Assembly: GCA_036873135.1 (NCBI GenBank)
Contig: JAPTYO010000053.1
Location: forward strand, 1-64,000
Source of the DNA: Clarkia xantiana subsp. parviflora
Taxonomy: Eukaryota; Streptophyta; Magnoliopsida; Myrtales; Onagraceae
Direction: 5' to 3'
Length of the DNA stretch: 64,000 nt
Shown: positions 13,970-29,100 of the stretch, one piece after another
How positions within the stretch are numbered: the first letter of the stretch is position 1
How the letters are laid out: every line of letters begins with the position of its first letter
Notes under the pieces: model-generated
The model's input: the letters and a program-made list of their open reading frames with translations, nothing else
Databases searched by the model: none
Told to the model about the DNA's origin: nothing
Made by a program: the position numbers and the translations under genes

Positions 13970-16900
13970 TGGTGCTTATGATTCCGATATGACAAATGGT
14001 TTCAACCATTCCACGGTCTTATACGACGAGTTAGAATGCAAATAAAACTGATTTCATAAAAAATAGAGGTCCGAGTGAGGTTATATTGAAAAAATGAGAA
14101 AATTGGCCGAAATCGAAGATTTTTCCTTACTAACCATCACAGAAAACTTGGTGCTTATGATTCCGATATGACAAATGGTTTCAACCATTCCACGGTCTTA
14201 TACGACGAGTTAGAATGCAAATAAAACTGATTTCATAAAAAATAGAGGTCCGAGTGAGGTTATATTGAAAAAATGAGAAAATTGGCCGAAATCGAAGATT
14301 TTTCCTTACTAACCATCACAGAAAACTTGGTGCTTATGATTCCGATATGACAAATGGTTTCAACCATTCCACGGTCTTATACGACGAGTTAGAATGCAAA
14401 TAAAACTGATTTCATAAAAAATAGAGGTCCGAGTGAGGTTATATTGAAAAAATGAGAAAATTGGCCGAAATCGAAGATTTTTCCTTACTAACCATCACAG
14501 AAAACTTGGTGCTTATGATTCCGATATGACAAATGGTTTCAACCATTCCACGGTCTTATACGACGAGTTAGAATGCAAATAAAACTGATTTCATAAAAAA
14601 TAGAGGTCCGAGTGAGGTTATATTGAAAAAATGAGAAAATTGGCCGAAATCGAAGATTTTTCCTTACTAACCATCACAGAAAACTTGGTGCTTATGATTC
14701 CGATATGACAAATGGTTTCAACCATTCCACGGTCTTATACGACGAGTTAGAATGCAAATAAAACTGATTTCATAAAAAATAGAGGTCCGAGTGAGGTTAT
14801 ATTGAAAAAATGAGAAAATTGGCCGAAATCGAAGATTTTTCCTTACTAACCATCACAGAAAACTTGGTGCTTATGATTCCGATATGACAAATGGTTTCAA
14901 CCATTCCACGGTCTTATACGACGAGTTAGAATGCAAATAAAACTGATTTCATAAAAAATAGAGGTCCGAGTGAGGTTATATTGAAAAAATGAGAAAATTG
15001 GCCGAAATCGAAGATTTTTCCTTACTAACCATCACAGAAAACTTGGTGCTTATGATTCCGATATGACAAATGGTTTCAACCATTCCACGGTCTTATACGA
15101 CGAGTTAGAATGCAAATAAAACTGATTTCATAAAAAATAGAGGTCCGAGTGAGGTTATATTGAAAAAATGAGAAAATTGGCCGAAATCGAAGATTTTTCC
15201 TTACTAACCATCACAGAAAACTTGGTGCTTATGATTCCGATATGACAAATGGTTTCAACCATTCCACGGTCTTATACGACGAGTTAGAATGCAAATAAAA
15301 CTGATTTCATAAAAAATAGAGGTCCGAGTGAGGTTATATTGAAAAAATGAGAAAATTGGCCGAAATCGAAGATTTTTCCTTACTAACCATCACAGAAAAC
15401 TTGGTGCTTATGATTCCGATATGACAAATGGTTTCAACCATTCCACGGTCTTATACGACGAGTTAGAATGCAAATAAAACTGATTTCATAAAAAATAGAG
15501 GTCCGAGTGAGGTTATATTGAAAAAATGAGAAAATTGGCCGAAATCGAAGATTTTTCCTTACTAACCATCACAGAAAACTTGGTGCTTATGATTCCGATA
15601 TGACAAATGGTTTCAACCATTCCACGGTCTTATACGACGAGTTAGAATGCAAATAAAACTGATTTCATAAAAAATAGAGGTCCGAGTGAGGTTATATTGA
15701 AAAAATGAGAAAATTGGCCGAAATCGAAGATTTTTCCTTACTAACCATCACAGAAAACTTGGTGCTTATGATTCCGATATGACAAATGGTTTCAACCATT
15801 CCACGGTCTTATACGACGAGTTAGAATGCAAATAAAACTGATTTCATAAAAAATAGAGGTCCGAGTGAGGTTATATTGAAAAAATGAGAAAATTGGCCGA
15901 AATCGAAGATTTTTCCTTACTAACCATCACAGAAAACTTGGTGCTTATGATTCCGATATGACAAATGGTTTCAACCATTCCACGGTCTTATACGACGAGT
16001 TAGAATGCAAATAAAACTGATTTCATAAAAAATAGAGGTCCGAGTGAGGTTATATTGAAAAAATGAGAAAATTGGCCGAAATCGAAGATTTTTCCTTACT
16101 AACCATCACAGAAAACTTGGTGCTTATGATTCCGATATGACAAATGGTTTCAACCATTCCACGGTCTTATACGACGAGTTAGAATGCAAATAAAACTGAT
16201 TTCATAAAAAATAGAGGTCCGAGTGAGGTTATATTGAAAAAATGAGAAAATTGGCCGAAATCGAAGATTTTTCCTTACTAACCATCACAGAAAACTTGGT
16301 GCTTATGATTCCGATATGACAAATGGTTTCAACCATTCCACGGTCTTATACGACGAGTTAGAATGCAAATAAAACTGATTTCATAAAAAATAGAGGTCCG
16401 AGTGAGGTTATATTGAAAAAATGAGAAAATTGGCCGAAATCGAAGATTTTTCCTTACTAACCATCACAGAAAACTTGGTGCTTATGATTCCGATATGACA
16501 AATGGTTTCAACCATTCCACGGTCTTATACGACGAGTTAGAATGCAAATAAAACTGATTTCATAAAAAATAGAGGTCCGAGTGAGGTTATATTGAAAAAA
16601 TGAGAAAATTGGCCGAAATCGAAGATTTTTCCTTACTAACCATCACAGAAAACTTGGTGCTTATGATTCCGATATGACAAATGGTTTCAACCATTCCACG
16701 GTCTTATACGACGAGTTAGAATGCAAATAAAACTGATTTCATAAAAAATAGAGGTCCGAGTGAGGTTATATTGAAAAAATGAGAAAATTGGCCGAAATCG
16801 AAGATTTTTCCTTACTAACCATCACAGAAAACTTGGTGCTTATGATTCCGATATGACAAATGGTTTCAACCATTCCACGGTCTTATACGACGAGTTAGAA

Positions 16901-19900
16901 TGCAAATAAAACTGATTTCATAAAAAATAGAGGTCCGAGTGAGGTTATATTGAAAAAATGAGAAAATTGGCCGAAATCGAAGATTTTTCCTTACTAACCA
17001 TCACAGAAAACTTGGTGCTTATGATTCCGATATGACAAATGGTTTCAACCATTCCACGGTCTTATACGACGAGTTAGAATGCAAATAAAACTGATTTCAT
17101 AAAAAATAGAGGTCCGAGTGAGGTTATATTGAAAAAATGAGAAAATTGGCCGAAATCGAAGATTTTTCCTTACTAACCATCACAGAAAACTTGGTGCTTA
17201 TGATTCCGATATGACAAATGGTTTCAACCATTCCACGGTCTTATACGACGAGTTAGAATGCAAATAAAACTGATTTCATAAAAAATAGAGGTCCGAGTGA
17301 GGTTATATTGAAAAAATGAGAAAATTGGCCGAAATCGAAGATTTTTCCTTACTAACCATCACAGAAAACTTGGTGCTTATGATTCCGATATGACAAATGG
17401 TTTCAACCATTCCACGGTCTTATACGACGAGTTAGAATGCAAATAAAACTGATTTCATAAAAAATAGAGGTCCGAGTGAGGTTATATTGAAAAAATGAGA
17501 AAATTGGCCGAAATCGAAGATTTTTCCTTACTAACCATCACAGAAAACTTGGTGCTTATGATTCCGATATGACAAATGGTTTCAACCATTCCACGGTCTT
17601 ATACGACGAGTTAGAATGCAAATAAAACTGATTTCATAAAAAATAGAGGTCCGAGTGAGGTTATATTGAAAAAATGAGAAAATTGGCCGAAATCGAAGAT
17701 TTTTCCTTACTAACCATCACAGAAAACTTGGTGCTTATGATTCCGATATGACAAATGGTTTCAACCATTCCACGGTCTTATACGACGAGTTAGAATGCAA
17801 ATAAAACTGATTTCATAAAAAATAGAGGTCCGAGTGAGGTTATATTGAAAAAATGAGAAAATTGGCCGAAATCGAAGATTTTTCCTTACTAACCATCACA
17901 GAAAACTTGGTGCTTATGATTCCGATATGACAAATGGTTTCAACCATTCCACGGTCTTATACGACGAGTTAGAATGCAAATAAAACTGATTTCATAAAAA
18001 ATAGAGGTCCGAGTGAGGTTATATTGAAAAAATGAGAAAATTGGCCGAAATCGAAGATTTTTCCTTACTAACCATCACAGAAAACTTGGTGCTTATGATT
18101 CCGATATGACAAATGGTTTCAACCATTCCACGGTCTTATACGACGAGTTAGAATGCAAATAAAACTGATTTCATAAAAAATAGAGGTCCGAGTGAGGTTA
18201 TATTGAAAAAATGAGAAAATTGGCCGAAATCGAAGATTTTTCCTTACTAACCATCACAGAAAACTTGGTGCTTATGATTCCGATATGACAAATGGTTTCA
18301 ACCATTCCACGGTCTTATACGACGAGTTAGAATGCAAATAAAACTGATTTCATAAAAAATAGAGGTCCGAGTGAGGTTATATTGAAAAAATGAGAAAATT
18401 GGCCGAAATCGAAGATTTTTCCTTACTAACCATCACAGAAAACTTGGTGCTTATGATTCCGATATGACAAATGGTTTCAACCATTCCACGGTCTTATACG
18501 ACGAGTTAGAATGCAAATAAAACTGATTTCATAAAAAATAGAGGTCCGAGTGAGGTTATATTGAAAAAATGAGAAAATTGGCCGAAATCGAAGATTTTTC
18601 CTTACTAACCATCACAGAAAACTTGGTGCTTATGATTCCGATATGACAAATGGTTTCAACCATTCCACGGTCTTATACGACGAGTTAGAATGCAAATAAA
18701 ACTGATTTCATAAAAAATAGAGGTCCGAGTGAGGTTATATTGAAAAAATGAGAAAATTGGCCGAAATCGAAGATTTTTCCTTACTAACCATCACAGAAAA
18801 CTTGGTGCTTATGATTCCGATATGACAAATGGTTTCAACCATTCCACGGTCTTATACGACGAGTTAGAATGCAAATAAAACTGATTTCATAAAAAATAGA
18901 GGTCCGAGTGAGGTTATATTGAAAAAATGAGAAAATTGGCCGAAATCGAAGATTTTTCCTTACTAACCATCACAGAAAACTTGGTGCTTATGATTCCGAT
19001 ATGACAAATGGTTTCAACCATTCCACGGTCTTATACGACGAGTTAGAATGCAAATAAAACTGATTTCATAAAAAATAGAGGTCCGAGTGAGGTTATATTG
19101 AAAAAATGAGAAAATTGGCCGAAATCGAAGATTTTTCCTTACTAACCATCACAGAAAACTTGGTGCTTATGATTCCGATATGACAAATGGTTTCAACCAT
19201 TCCACGGTCTTATACGACGAGTTAGAATGCAAATAAAACTGATTTCATAAAAAATAGAGGTCCGAGTGAGGTTATATTGAAAAAATGAGAAAATTGGCCG
19301 AAATCGAAGATTTTTCCTTACTAACCATCACAGAAAACTTGGTGCTTATGATTCCGATATGACAAATGGTTTCAACCATTCCACGGTCTTATACGACGAG
19401 TTAGAATGCAAATAAAACTGATTTCATAAAAAATAGAGGTCCGAGTGAGGTTATATTGAAAAAATGAGAAAATTGGCCGAAATCGAAGATTTTTCCTTAC
19501 TAACCATCACAGAAAACTTGGTGCTTATGATTCCGATATGACAAATGGTTTCAACCATTCCACGGTCTTATACGACGAGTTAGAATGCAAATAAAACTGA
19601 TTTCATAAAAAATAGAGGTCCGAGTGAGGTTATATTGAAAAAATGAGAAAATTGGCCGAAATCGAAGATTTTTCCTTACTAACCATCACAGAAAACTTGG
19701 TGCTTATGATTCCGATATGACAAATGGTTTCAACCATTCCACGGTCTTATACGACGAGTTAGAATGCAAATAAAACTGATTTCATAAAAAATAGAGGTCC
19801 GAGTGAGGTTATATTGAAAAAATGAGAAAATTGGCCGAAATCGAAGATTTTTCCTTACTAACCATCACAGAAAACTTGGTGCTTATGATTCCGATATGAC

Positions 19901-22900
19901 AAATGGTTTCAACCATTCCACGGTCTTATACGACGAGTTAGAATGCAAATAAAACTGATTTCATAAAAAATAGAGGTCCGAGTGAGGTTATATTGAAAAA
20001 ATGAGAAAATTGGCCGAAATCGAAGATTTTTCCTTACTAACCATCACAGAAAACTTGGTGCTTATGATTCCGATATGACAAATGGTTTCAACCATTCCAC
20101 GGTCTTATACGACGAGTTAGAATGCAAATAAAACTGATTTCATAAAAAATAGAGGTCCGAGTGAGGTTATATTGAAAAAATGAGAAAATTGGCCGAAATC
20201 GAAGATTTTTCCTTACTAACCATCACAGAAAACTTGGTGCTTATGATTCCGATATGACAAATGGTTTCAACCATTCCACGGTCTTATACGACGAGTTAGA
20301 ATGCAAATAAAACTGATTTCATAAAAAATAGAGGTCCGAGTGAGGTTATATTGAAAAAATGAGAAAATTGGCCGAAATCGAAGATTTTTCCTTACTAACC
20401 ATCACAGAAAACTTGGTGCTTATGATTCCGATATGACAAATGGTTTCAACCATTCCACGGTCTTATACGACGAGTTAGAATGCAAATAAAACTGATTTCA
20501 TAAAAAATAGAGGTCCGAGTGAGGTTATATTGAAAAAATGAGAAAATTGGCCGAAATCGAAGATTTTTCCTTACTAACCATCACAGAAAACTTGGTGCTT
20601 ATGATTCCGATATGACAAATGGTTTCAACCATTCCACGGTCTTATACGACGAGTTAGAATGCAAATAAAACTGATTTCATAAAAAATAGAGGTCCGAGTG
20701 AGGTTATATTGAAAAAATGAGAAAATTGGCCGAAATCGAAGATTTTTCCTTACTAACCATCACAGAAAACTTGGTGCTTATGATTCCGATATGACAAATG
20801 GTTTCAACCATTCCACGGTCTTATACGACGAGTTAGAATGCAAATAAAACTGATTTCATAAAAAATAGAGGTCCGAGTGAGGTTATATTGAAAAAATGAG
20901 AAAATTGGCCGAAATCGAAGATTTTTCCTTACTAACCATCACAGAAAACTTGGTGCTTATGATTCCGATATGACAAATGGTTTCAACCATTCCACGGTCT
21001 TATACGACGAGTTAGAATGCAAATAAAACTGATTTCATAAAAAATAGAGGTCCGAGTGAGGTTATATTGAAAAAATGAGAAAATTGGCCGAAATCGAAGA
21101 TTTTTCCTTACTAACCATCACAGAAAACTTGGTGCTTATGATTCCGATATGACAAATGGTTTCAACCATTCCACGGTCTTATACGACGAGTTAGAATGCA
21201 AATAAAACTGATTTCATAAAAAATAGAGGTCCGAGTGAGGTTATATTGAAAAAATGAGAAAATTGGCCGAAATCGAAGATTTTTCCTTACTAACCATCAC
21301 AGAAAACTTGGTGCTTATGATTCCGATATGACAAATGGTTTCAACCATTCCACGGTCTTATACGACGAGTTAGAATGCAAATAAAACTGATTTCATAAAA
21401 AATAGAGGTCCGAGTGAGGTTATATTGAAAAAATGAGAAAATTGGCCGAAATCGAAGATTTTTCCTTACTAACCATCACAGAAAACTTGGTGCTTATGAT
21501 TCCGATATGACAAATGGTTTCAACCATTCCACGGTCTTATACGACGAGTTAGAATGCAAATAAAACTGATTTCATAAAAAATAGAGGTCCGAGTGAGGTT
21601 ATATTGAAAAAATGAGAAAATTGGCCGAAATCGAAGATTTTTCCTTACTAACCATCACAGAAAACTTGGTGCTTATGATTCCGATATGACAAATGGTTTC
21701 AACCATTCCACGGTCTTATACGACGAGTTAGAATGCAAATAAAACTGATTTCATAAAAAATAGAGGTCCGAGTGAGGTTATATTGAAAAAATGAGAAAAT
21801 TGGCCGAAATCGAAGATTTTTCCTTACTAACCATCACAGAAAACTTGGTGCTTATGATTCCGATATGACAAATGGTTTCAACCATTCCACGGTCTTATAC
21901 GACGAGTTAGAATGCAAATAAAACTGATTTCATAAAAAATAGAGGTCCGAGTGAGGTTATATTGAAAAAATGAGAAAATTGGCCGAAATCGAAGATTTTT
22001 CCTTACTAACCATCACAGAAAACTTGGTGCTTATGATTCCGATATGACAAATGGTTTCAACCATTCCACGGTCTTATACGACGAGTTAGAATGCAAATAA
22101 AACTGATTTCATAAAAAATAGAGGTCCGAGTGAGGTTATATTGAAAAAATGAGAAAATTGGCCGAAATCGAAGATTTTTCCTTACTAACCATCACAGAAA
22201 ACTTGGTGCTTATGATTCCGATATGACAAATGGTTTCAACCATTCCACGGTCTTATACGACGAGTTAGAATGCAAATAAAACTGATTTCATAAAAAATAG
22301 AGGTCCGAGTGAGGTTATATTGAAAAAATGAGAAAATTGGCCGAAATCGAAGATTTTTCCTTACTAACCATCACAGAAAACTTGGTGCTTATGATTCCGA
22401 TATGACAAATGGTTTCAACCATTCCACGGTCTTATACGACGAGTTAGAATGCAAATAAAACTGATTTCATAAAAAATAGAGGTCCGAGTGAGGTTATATT
22501 GAAAAAATGAGAAAATTGGCCGAAATCGAAGATTTTTCCTTACTAACCATCACAGAAAACTTGGTGCTTATGATTCCGATATGACAAATGGTTTCAACCA
22601 TTCCACGGTCTTATACGACGAGTTAGAATGCAAATAAAACTGATTTCATAAAAAATAGAGGTCCGAGTGAGGTTATATTGAAAAAATGAGAAAATTGGCC
22701 GAAATCGAAGATTTTTCCTTACTAACCATCACAGAAAACTTGGTGCTTATGATTCCGATATGACAAATGGTTTCAACCATTCCACGGTCTTATACGACGA
22801 GTTAGAATGCAAATAAAACTGATTTCATAAAAAATAGAGGTCCGAGTGAGGTTATATTGAAAAAATGAGAAAATTGGCCGAAATCGAAGATTTTTCCTTA

Positions 22901-25900
22901 CTAACCATCACAGAAAACTTGGTGCTTATGATTCCGATATGACAAATGGTTTCAACCATTCCACGGTCTTATACGACGAGTTAGAATGCAAATAAAACTG
23001 ATTTCATAAAAAATAGAGGTCCGAGTGAGGTTATATTGAAAAAATGAGAAAATTGGCCGAAATCGAAGATTTTTCCTTACTAACCATCACAGAAAACTTG
23101 GTGCTTATGATTCCGATATGACAAATGGTTTCAACCATTCCACGGTCTTATACGACGAGTTAGAATGCAAATAAAACTGATTTCATAAAAAATAGAGGTC
23201 CGAGTGAGGTTATATTGAAAAAATGAGAAAATTGGCCGAAATCGAAGATTTTTCCTTACTAACCATCACAGAAAACTTGGTGCTTATGATTCCGATATGA
23301 CAAATGGTTTCAACCATTCCACGGTCTTATACGACGAGTTAGAATGCAAATAAAACTGATTTCATAAAAAATAGAGGTCCGAGTGAGGTTATATTGAAAA
23401 AATGAGAAAATTGGCCGAAATCGAAGATTTTTCCTTACTAACCATCACAGAAAACTTGGTGCTTATGATTCCGATATGACAAATGGTTTCAACCATTCCA
23501 CGGTCTTATACGACGAGTTAGAATGCAAATAAAACTGATTTCATAAAAAATAGAGGTCCGAGTGAGGTTATATTGAAAAAATGAGAAAATTGGCCGAAAT
23601 CGAAGATTTTTCCTTACTAACCATCACAGAAAACTTGGTGCTTATGATTCCGATATGACAAATGGTTTCAACCATTCCACGGTCTTATACGACGAGTTAG
23701 AATGCAAATAAAACTGATTTCATAAAAAATAGAGGTCCGAGTGAGGTTATATTGAAAAAATGAGAAAATTGGCCGAAATCGAAGATTTTTCCTTACTAAC
23801 CATCACAGAAAACTTGGTGCTTATGATTCCGATATGACAAATGGTTTCAACCATTCCACGGTCTTATACGACGAGTTAGAATGCAAATAAAACTGATTTC
23901 ATAAAAAATAGAGGTCCGAGTGAGGTTATATTGAAAAAATGAGAAAATTGGCCGAAATCGAAGATTTTTCCTTACTAACCATCACAGAAAACTTGGTGCT
24001 TATGATTCCGATATGACAAATGGTTTCAACCATTCCACGGTCTTATACGACGAGTTAGAATGCAAATAAAACTGATTTCATAAAAAATAGAGGTCCGAGT
24101 GAGGTTATATTGAAAAAATGAGAAAATTGGCCGAAATCGAAGATTTTTCCTTACTAACCATCACAGAAAACTTGGTGCTTATGATTCCGATATGACAAAT
24201 GGTTTCAACCATTCCACGGTCTTATACGACGAGTTAGAATGCAAATAAAACTGATTTCATAAAAAATAGAGGTCCGAGTGAGGTTATATTGAAAAAATGA
24301 GAAAATTGGCCGAAATCGAAGATTTTTCCTTACTAACCATCACAGAAAACTTGGTGCTTATGATTCCGATATGACAAATGGTTTCAACCATTCCACGGTC
24401 TTATACGACGAGTTAGAATGCAAATAAAACTGATTTCATAAAAAATAGAGGTCCGAGTGAGGTTATATTGAAAAAATGAGAAAATTGGCCGAAATCGAAG
24501 ATTTTTCCTTACTAACCATCACAGAAAACTTGGTGCTTATGATTCCGATATGACAAATGGTTTCAACCATTCCACGGTCTTATACGACGAGTTAGAATGC
24601 AAATAAAACTGATTTCATAAAAAATAGAGGTCCGAGTGAGGTTATATTGAAAAAATGAGAAAATTGGCCGAAATCGAAGATTTTTCCTTACTAACCATCA
24701 CAGAAAACTTGGTGCTTATGATTCCGATATGACAAATGGTTTCAACCATTCCACGGTCTTATACGACGAGTTAGAATGCAAATAAAACTGATTTCATAAA
24801 AAATAGAGGTCCGAGTGAGGTTATATTGAAAAAATGAGAAAATTGGCCGAAATCGAAGATTTTTCCTTACTAACCATCACAGAAAACTTGGTGCTTATGA
24901 TTCCGATATGACAAATGGTTTCAACCATTCCACGGTCTTATACGACGAGTTAGAATGCAAATAAAACTGATTTCATAAAAAATAGAGGTCCGAGTGAGGT
25001 TATATTGAAAAAATGAGAAAATTGGCCGAAATCGAAGATTTTTCCTTACTAACCATCACAGAAAACTTGGTGCTTATGATTCCGATATGACAAATGGTTT
25101 CAACCATTCCACGGTCTTATACGACGAGTTAGAATGCAAATAAAACTGATTTCATAAAAAATAGAGGTCCGAGTGAGGTTATATTGAAAAAATGAGAAAA
25201 TTGGCCGAAATCGAAGATTTTTCCTTACTAACCATCACAGAAAACTTGGTGCTTATGATTCCGATATGACAAATGGTTTCAACCATTCCACGGTCTTATA
25301 CGACGAGTTAGAATGCAAATAAAACTGATTTCATAAAAAATAGAGGTCCGAGTGAGGTTATATTGAAAAAATGAGAAAATTGGCCGAAATCGAAGATTTT
25401 TCCTTACTAACCATCACAGAAAACTTGGTGCTTATGATTCCGATATGACAAATGGTTTCAACCATTCCACGGTCTTATACGACGAGTTAGAATGCAAATA
25501 AAACTGATTTCATAAAAAATAGAGGTCCGAGTGAGGTTATATTGAAAAAATGAGAAAATTGGCCGAAATCGAAGATTTTTCCTTACTAACCATCACAGAA
25601 AACTTGGTGCTTATGATTCCGATATGACAAATGGTTTCAACCATTCCACGGTCTTATACGACGAGTTAGAATGCAAATAAAACTGATTTCATAAAAAATA
25701 GAGGTCCGAGTGAGGTTATATTGAAAAAATGAGAAAATTGGCCGAAATCGAAGATTTTTCCTTACTAACCATCACAGAAAACTTGGTGCTTATGATTCCG
25801 ATATGACAAATGGTTTCAACCATTCCACGGTCTTATACGACGAGTTAGAATGCAAATAAAACTGATTTCATAAAAAATAGAGGTCCGAGTGAGGTTATAT

Positions 25901-26140
25901 TGAAAAAATGAGAAAATTGGCCGAAATCGAAGATTTTTCCTTACTAACCATCACAGAAAACTTGGTGCTTATGATTCCGATATGACAAATGGTTTCAACC
26001 ATTCCACGGTCTTATACGACGAGTTAGAATGCAAATAAAACTGATTTCATAAAAAATAGAGGTCCGAGTGAGGTTATATTGAAAAAATGAGAAAATTGGC
26101 CGAAATCGAAGATTTTTCCTTACTAACCATCACAGAAAAC
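13970..26140 (+). repeat. Homogeneous core of the satellite array
   Basis: About 68 consecutive monomers look identical by eye, all carrying the CATAAAAAATAGAGG version of the variable site. Flanking regions mix CATCAAGAAT, CATCAAAAAT, CATAGAAAAT and a one-base-shorter form. Very recent amplification or gene conversion is the natural explanation; an assembly artefact is the alternative. Boundaries are approximate, set by the last short-A variants at about 13880 and 26230. Confidence 0.7.
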
Positions 26141-29100
26141 TTGGTGCTTATGATTCCGATATGACAAATGGTTTCAACCATTCCACGGTCTTATACGACG
26201 AGTTAGAATGCAAATAAAACTGATTTCATAAAAATAGAGGTCCGAGTGAGGTTATATTGAAAAAATGAGAAAATTGGCCGAAATCGAAGATTTTTCCTTA
26301 CTAACCATCACAGAAAACTTGGTGCTTATGATTCCGATATGACAAATGGTTTCAACCATTCCACGGTCTTATACGACGAGTTAGAATGCAAATAAAACTG
26401 ATTTCATAAAAAATAGAGGTCCGAGTGAGGTTATATTGAAAAAATGAGAAAATTGGCCGAAATCGAAGATTTTTCCTTACTAACCATCACAGAAAACTTG
26501 GTGCTTATGATTCCGATATGACAAATGGTTTCAACCATTCCACGGTCTTATACGACGAGTTAGAATGCAAATAAAACTGATTTCATAAAAAATAGAGGTC
26601 CGAGTGAGGTTATATTGAAAAAATGAGAAAATTGGCCGAAATCGAAGATTTTTCCTTACTAACCATCACAGAAAACTTGGTGCTTATGATTCCGATATGA
26701 CAAATGGTTTCAACCATTCCACGGTCTTATACGACGAGTTAGAATGCAAATAAAACTGATTTCATAAAAAATAGAGGTCCGAGTGAGGTTATATTGAAAA
26801 AATGAGAAAATTGGCCGAAATCGAAGATTTTTCCTTACTAACCATCACAGAAAACTTGGTGCTTATGATTCCGATATGACAAATGGTTTCAACCATTCCA
26901 CGGTCTTATACGACGAGTTAGAATGCAAATAAAACTGATTTCATAAAAAATAGAGGTCCGAGTGAGGTTATATTGAAAAAATGAGAAAATTGGCCGAAAT
27001 CGAAGATTTTTCCTTACTAACCATCACAGAAAACTTGGTGCTTATGATTCCGATATGACAAATGGTTTCAACCATTCCACGGTCTTATACGACGAGTTAG
27101 AATGCAAATAAAACTGATTTCATAAAAAATAGAGGTCCGAGTGAGGTTATATTGAAAAAATGAGAAAATTGGCCGAAATCGAAGATTTTTCCTTACTAAC
27201 CATCACAGAAAACTTGGTGCTTATGATTCCGATATGACAAATGGTTTCAACCATTCCACGGTCTTATACGACGAGTTAGAATGCAAATAAAACTGATTTC
27301 ATAAAAAATAGAGGTCCGAGTGAGGTTATATTGAAAAAATGAGAAAATTGGCCGAAATCGAAGATTTTTCCTTACTAACCATCACAGAAAACTTGGTGCT
27401 TATGATTCCGATATGACAAATGGTTTCAACCATTCCACGGTCTTATACGACGAGTTAGAATGCAAATAAAACTGATTTCATAAAAAATAGAGGTCCGAGT
27501 GAGGTTATATTGAAAAAATGAGAAAATTGGCCGAAATCGAAGATTTTTCCTTACTAACCATCACAGAAAACTTGGTGCTTATGATTCCGATATGACAAAT
27601 GGTTTCAACCATTCCACGGTCTTATACGACGAGTTAGAATGCAAATAAAACTGATTTCATAAAAAATAGAGGTCCGAGTGAGGTTATATTGAAAAAATGA
27701 GAAAATTGGCCGAAATCGAAGATTTTTCCTTACTAACCATCACAGAAAACTTGGTGCTTATGATTCCGATATGACAAATGGTTTCAACCATTCCACGGTC
27801 TTATACGACGAGTTAGAATGCAAATAAAACTGATTTCATAAAAAATAGAGGTCCGAGTGAGGTTATATTGAAAAAATGAGAAAATTGGCCGAAATCGAAG
27901 ATTTTTCCTTACTAACCATCACAGAAAACTTGGTGCTTATGATTCCGATATGACAAATGGTTTCAACCATTCCACGGTCTTATACGACGAGTTAGAATGC
28001 AAATAAAACTGATTTCATCAAGAATAGAGGTCCGAGTGAGGTTATATTGAAAAAATGAGAAAATTGGCCGAAATCGAAGATTTTTCCTTACTAACCATCA
28101 CAGAAAACTTGGTGCTTATGATTCCGATATGACAAATGGTTTCAACCATTCCACGGTCTTATACGACGAGTTAGAATGCAAATAAAACTGATTTCATAAA
28201 AAATAGAGGTCCGAGTGAGGTTATATTGAAAAAATGAGAAAATTGGCCGAAATCGAAGATTTTTCCTTACTAACCATCACAGAAAACTTGGTGCTTATGA
28301 TTCCGATATGACAAATGGTTTCAACCATTCCACGGTCTTATACGACGAGTTAGAATGCAAATAAAACTGATTTCATCAAGAATAGAGGTCCGAGTGAGGT
28401 TATATTGAAAAAATGAGAAAATTGGCCGAAATCGAAGATTTTTCCTTACTAACCATCACAGAAAACTTGGTGCTTATGATTCCGATATGACAAATGGTTT
28501 CAACCATTCCACGGTCTTATACGACGAGTTAGAATGCAAATAAAACTGATTTCATAAAAAATAGAGGTCCGAGTGAGGTTATATTGAAAAAATGAGAAAA
28601 TTGGCCGAAATCGAAGATTTTTCCTTACTAACCATCACAGAAAACTTGGTGCTTATGATTCCGATATGACAAATGGTTTCAACCATTCCACGGTCTTATA
28701 CGACGAGTTAGAATGCAAATAAAACTGATTTCATAAAAAATAGAGGTCCGAGTGAGGTTATATTGAAAAAATGAGAAAATTGGCCGAAATCGAAGATTTT
28801 TCCTTACTAACCATCACAGAAAACTTGGTGCTTATGATTCCGATATGACAAATGGTTTCAACCATTCCACGGTCTTATACGACGAGTTAGAATGCAAATA
28901 AAACTGATTTCATAAAAAAGAGGTCCGAGTGAGGTTATATTGAAAAAATGAGAAAATTGGCCGAAATCGAAGATTTTTCCTTACTAACCATCACAGAAAA
29001 CTTGGTGCTTATGATTCCGATATGACAAATGGTTTCAACCATTCCACGGTCTTATACGACGAGTTAGAATGCAAATAAAACTGATTTCATAAAAAATAGA

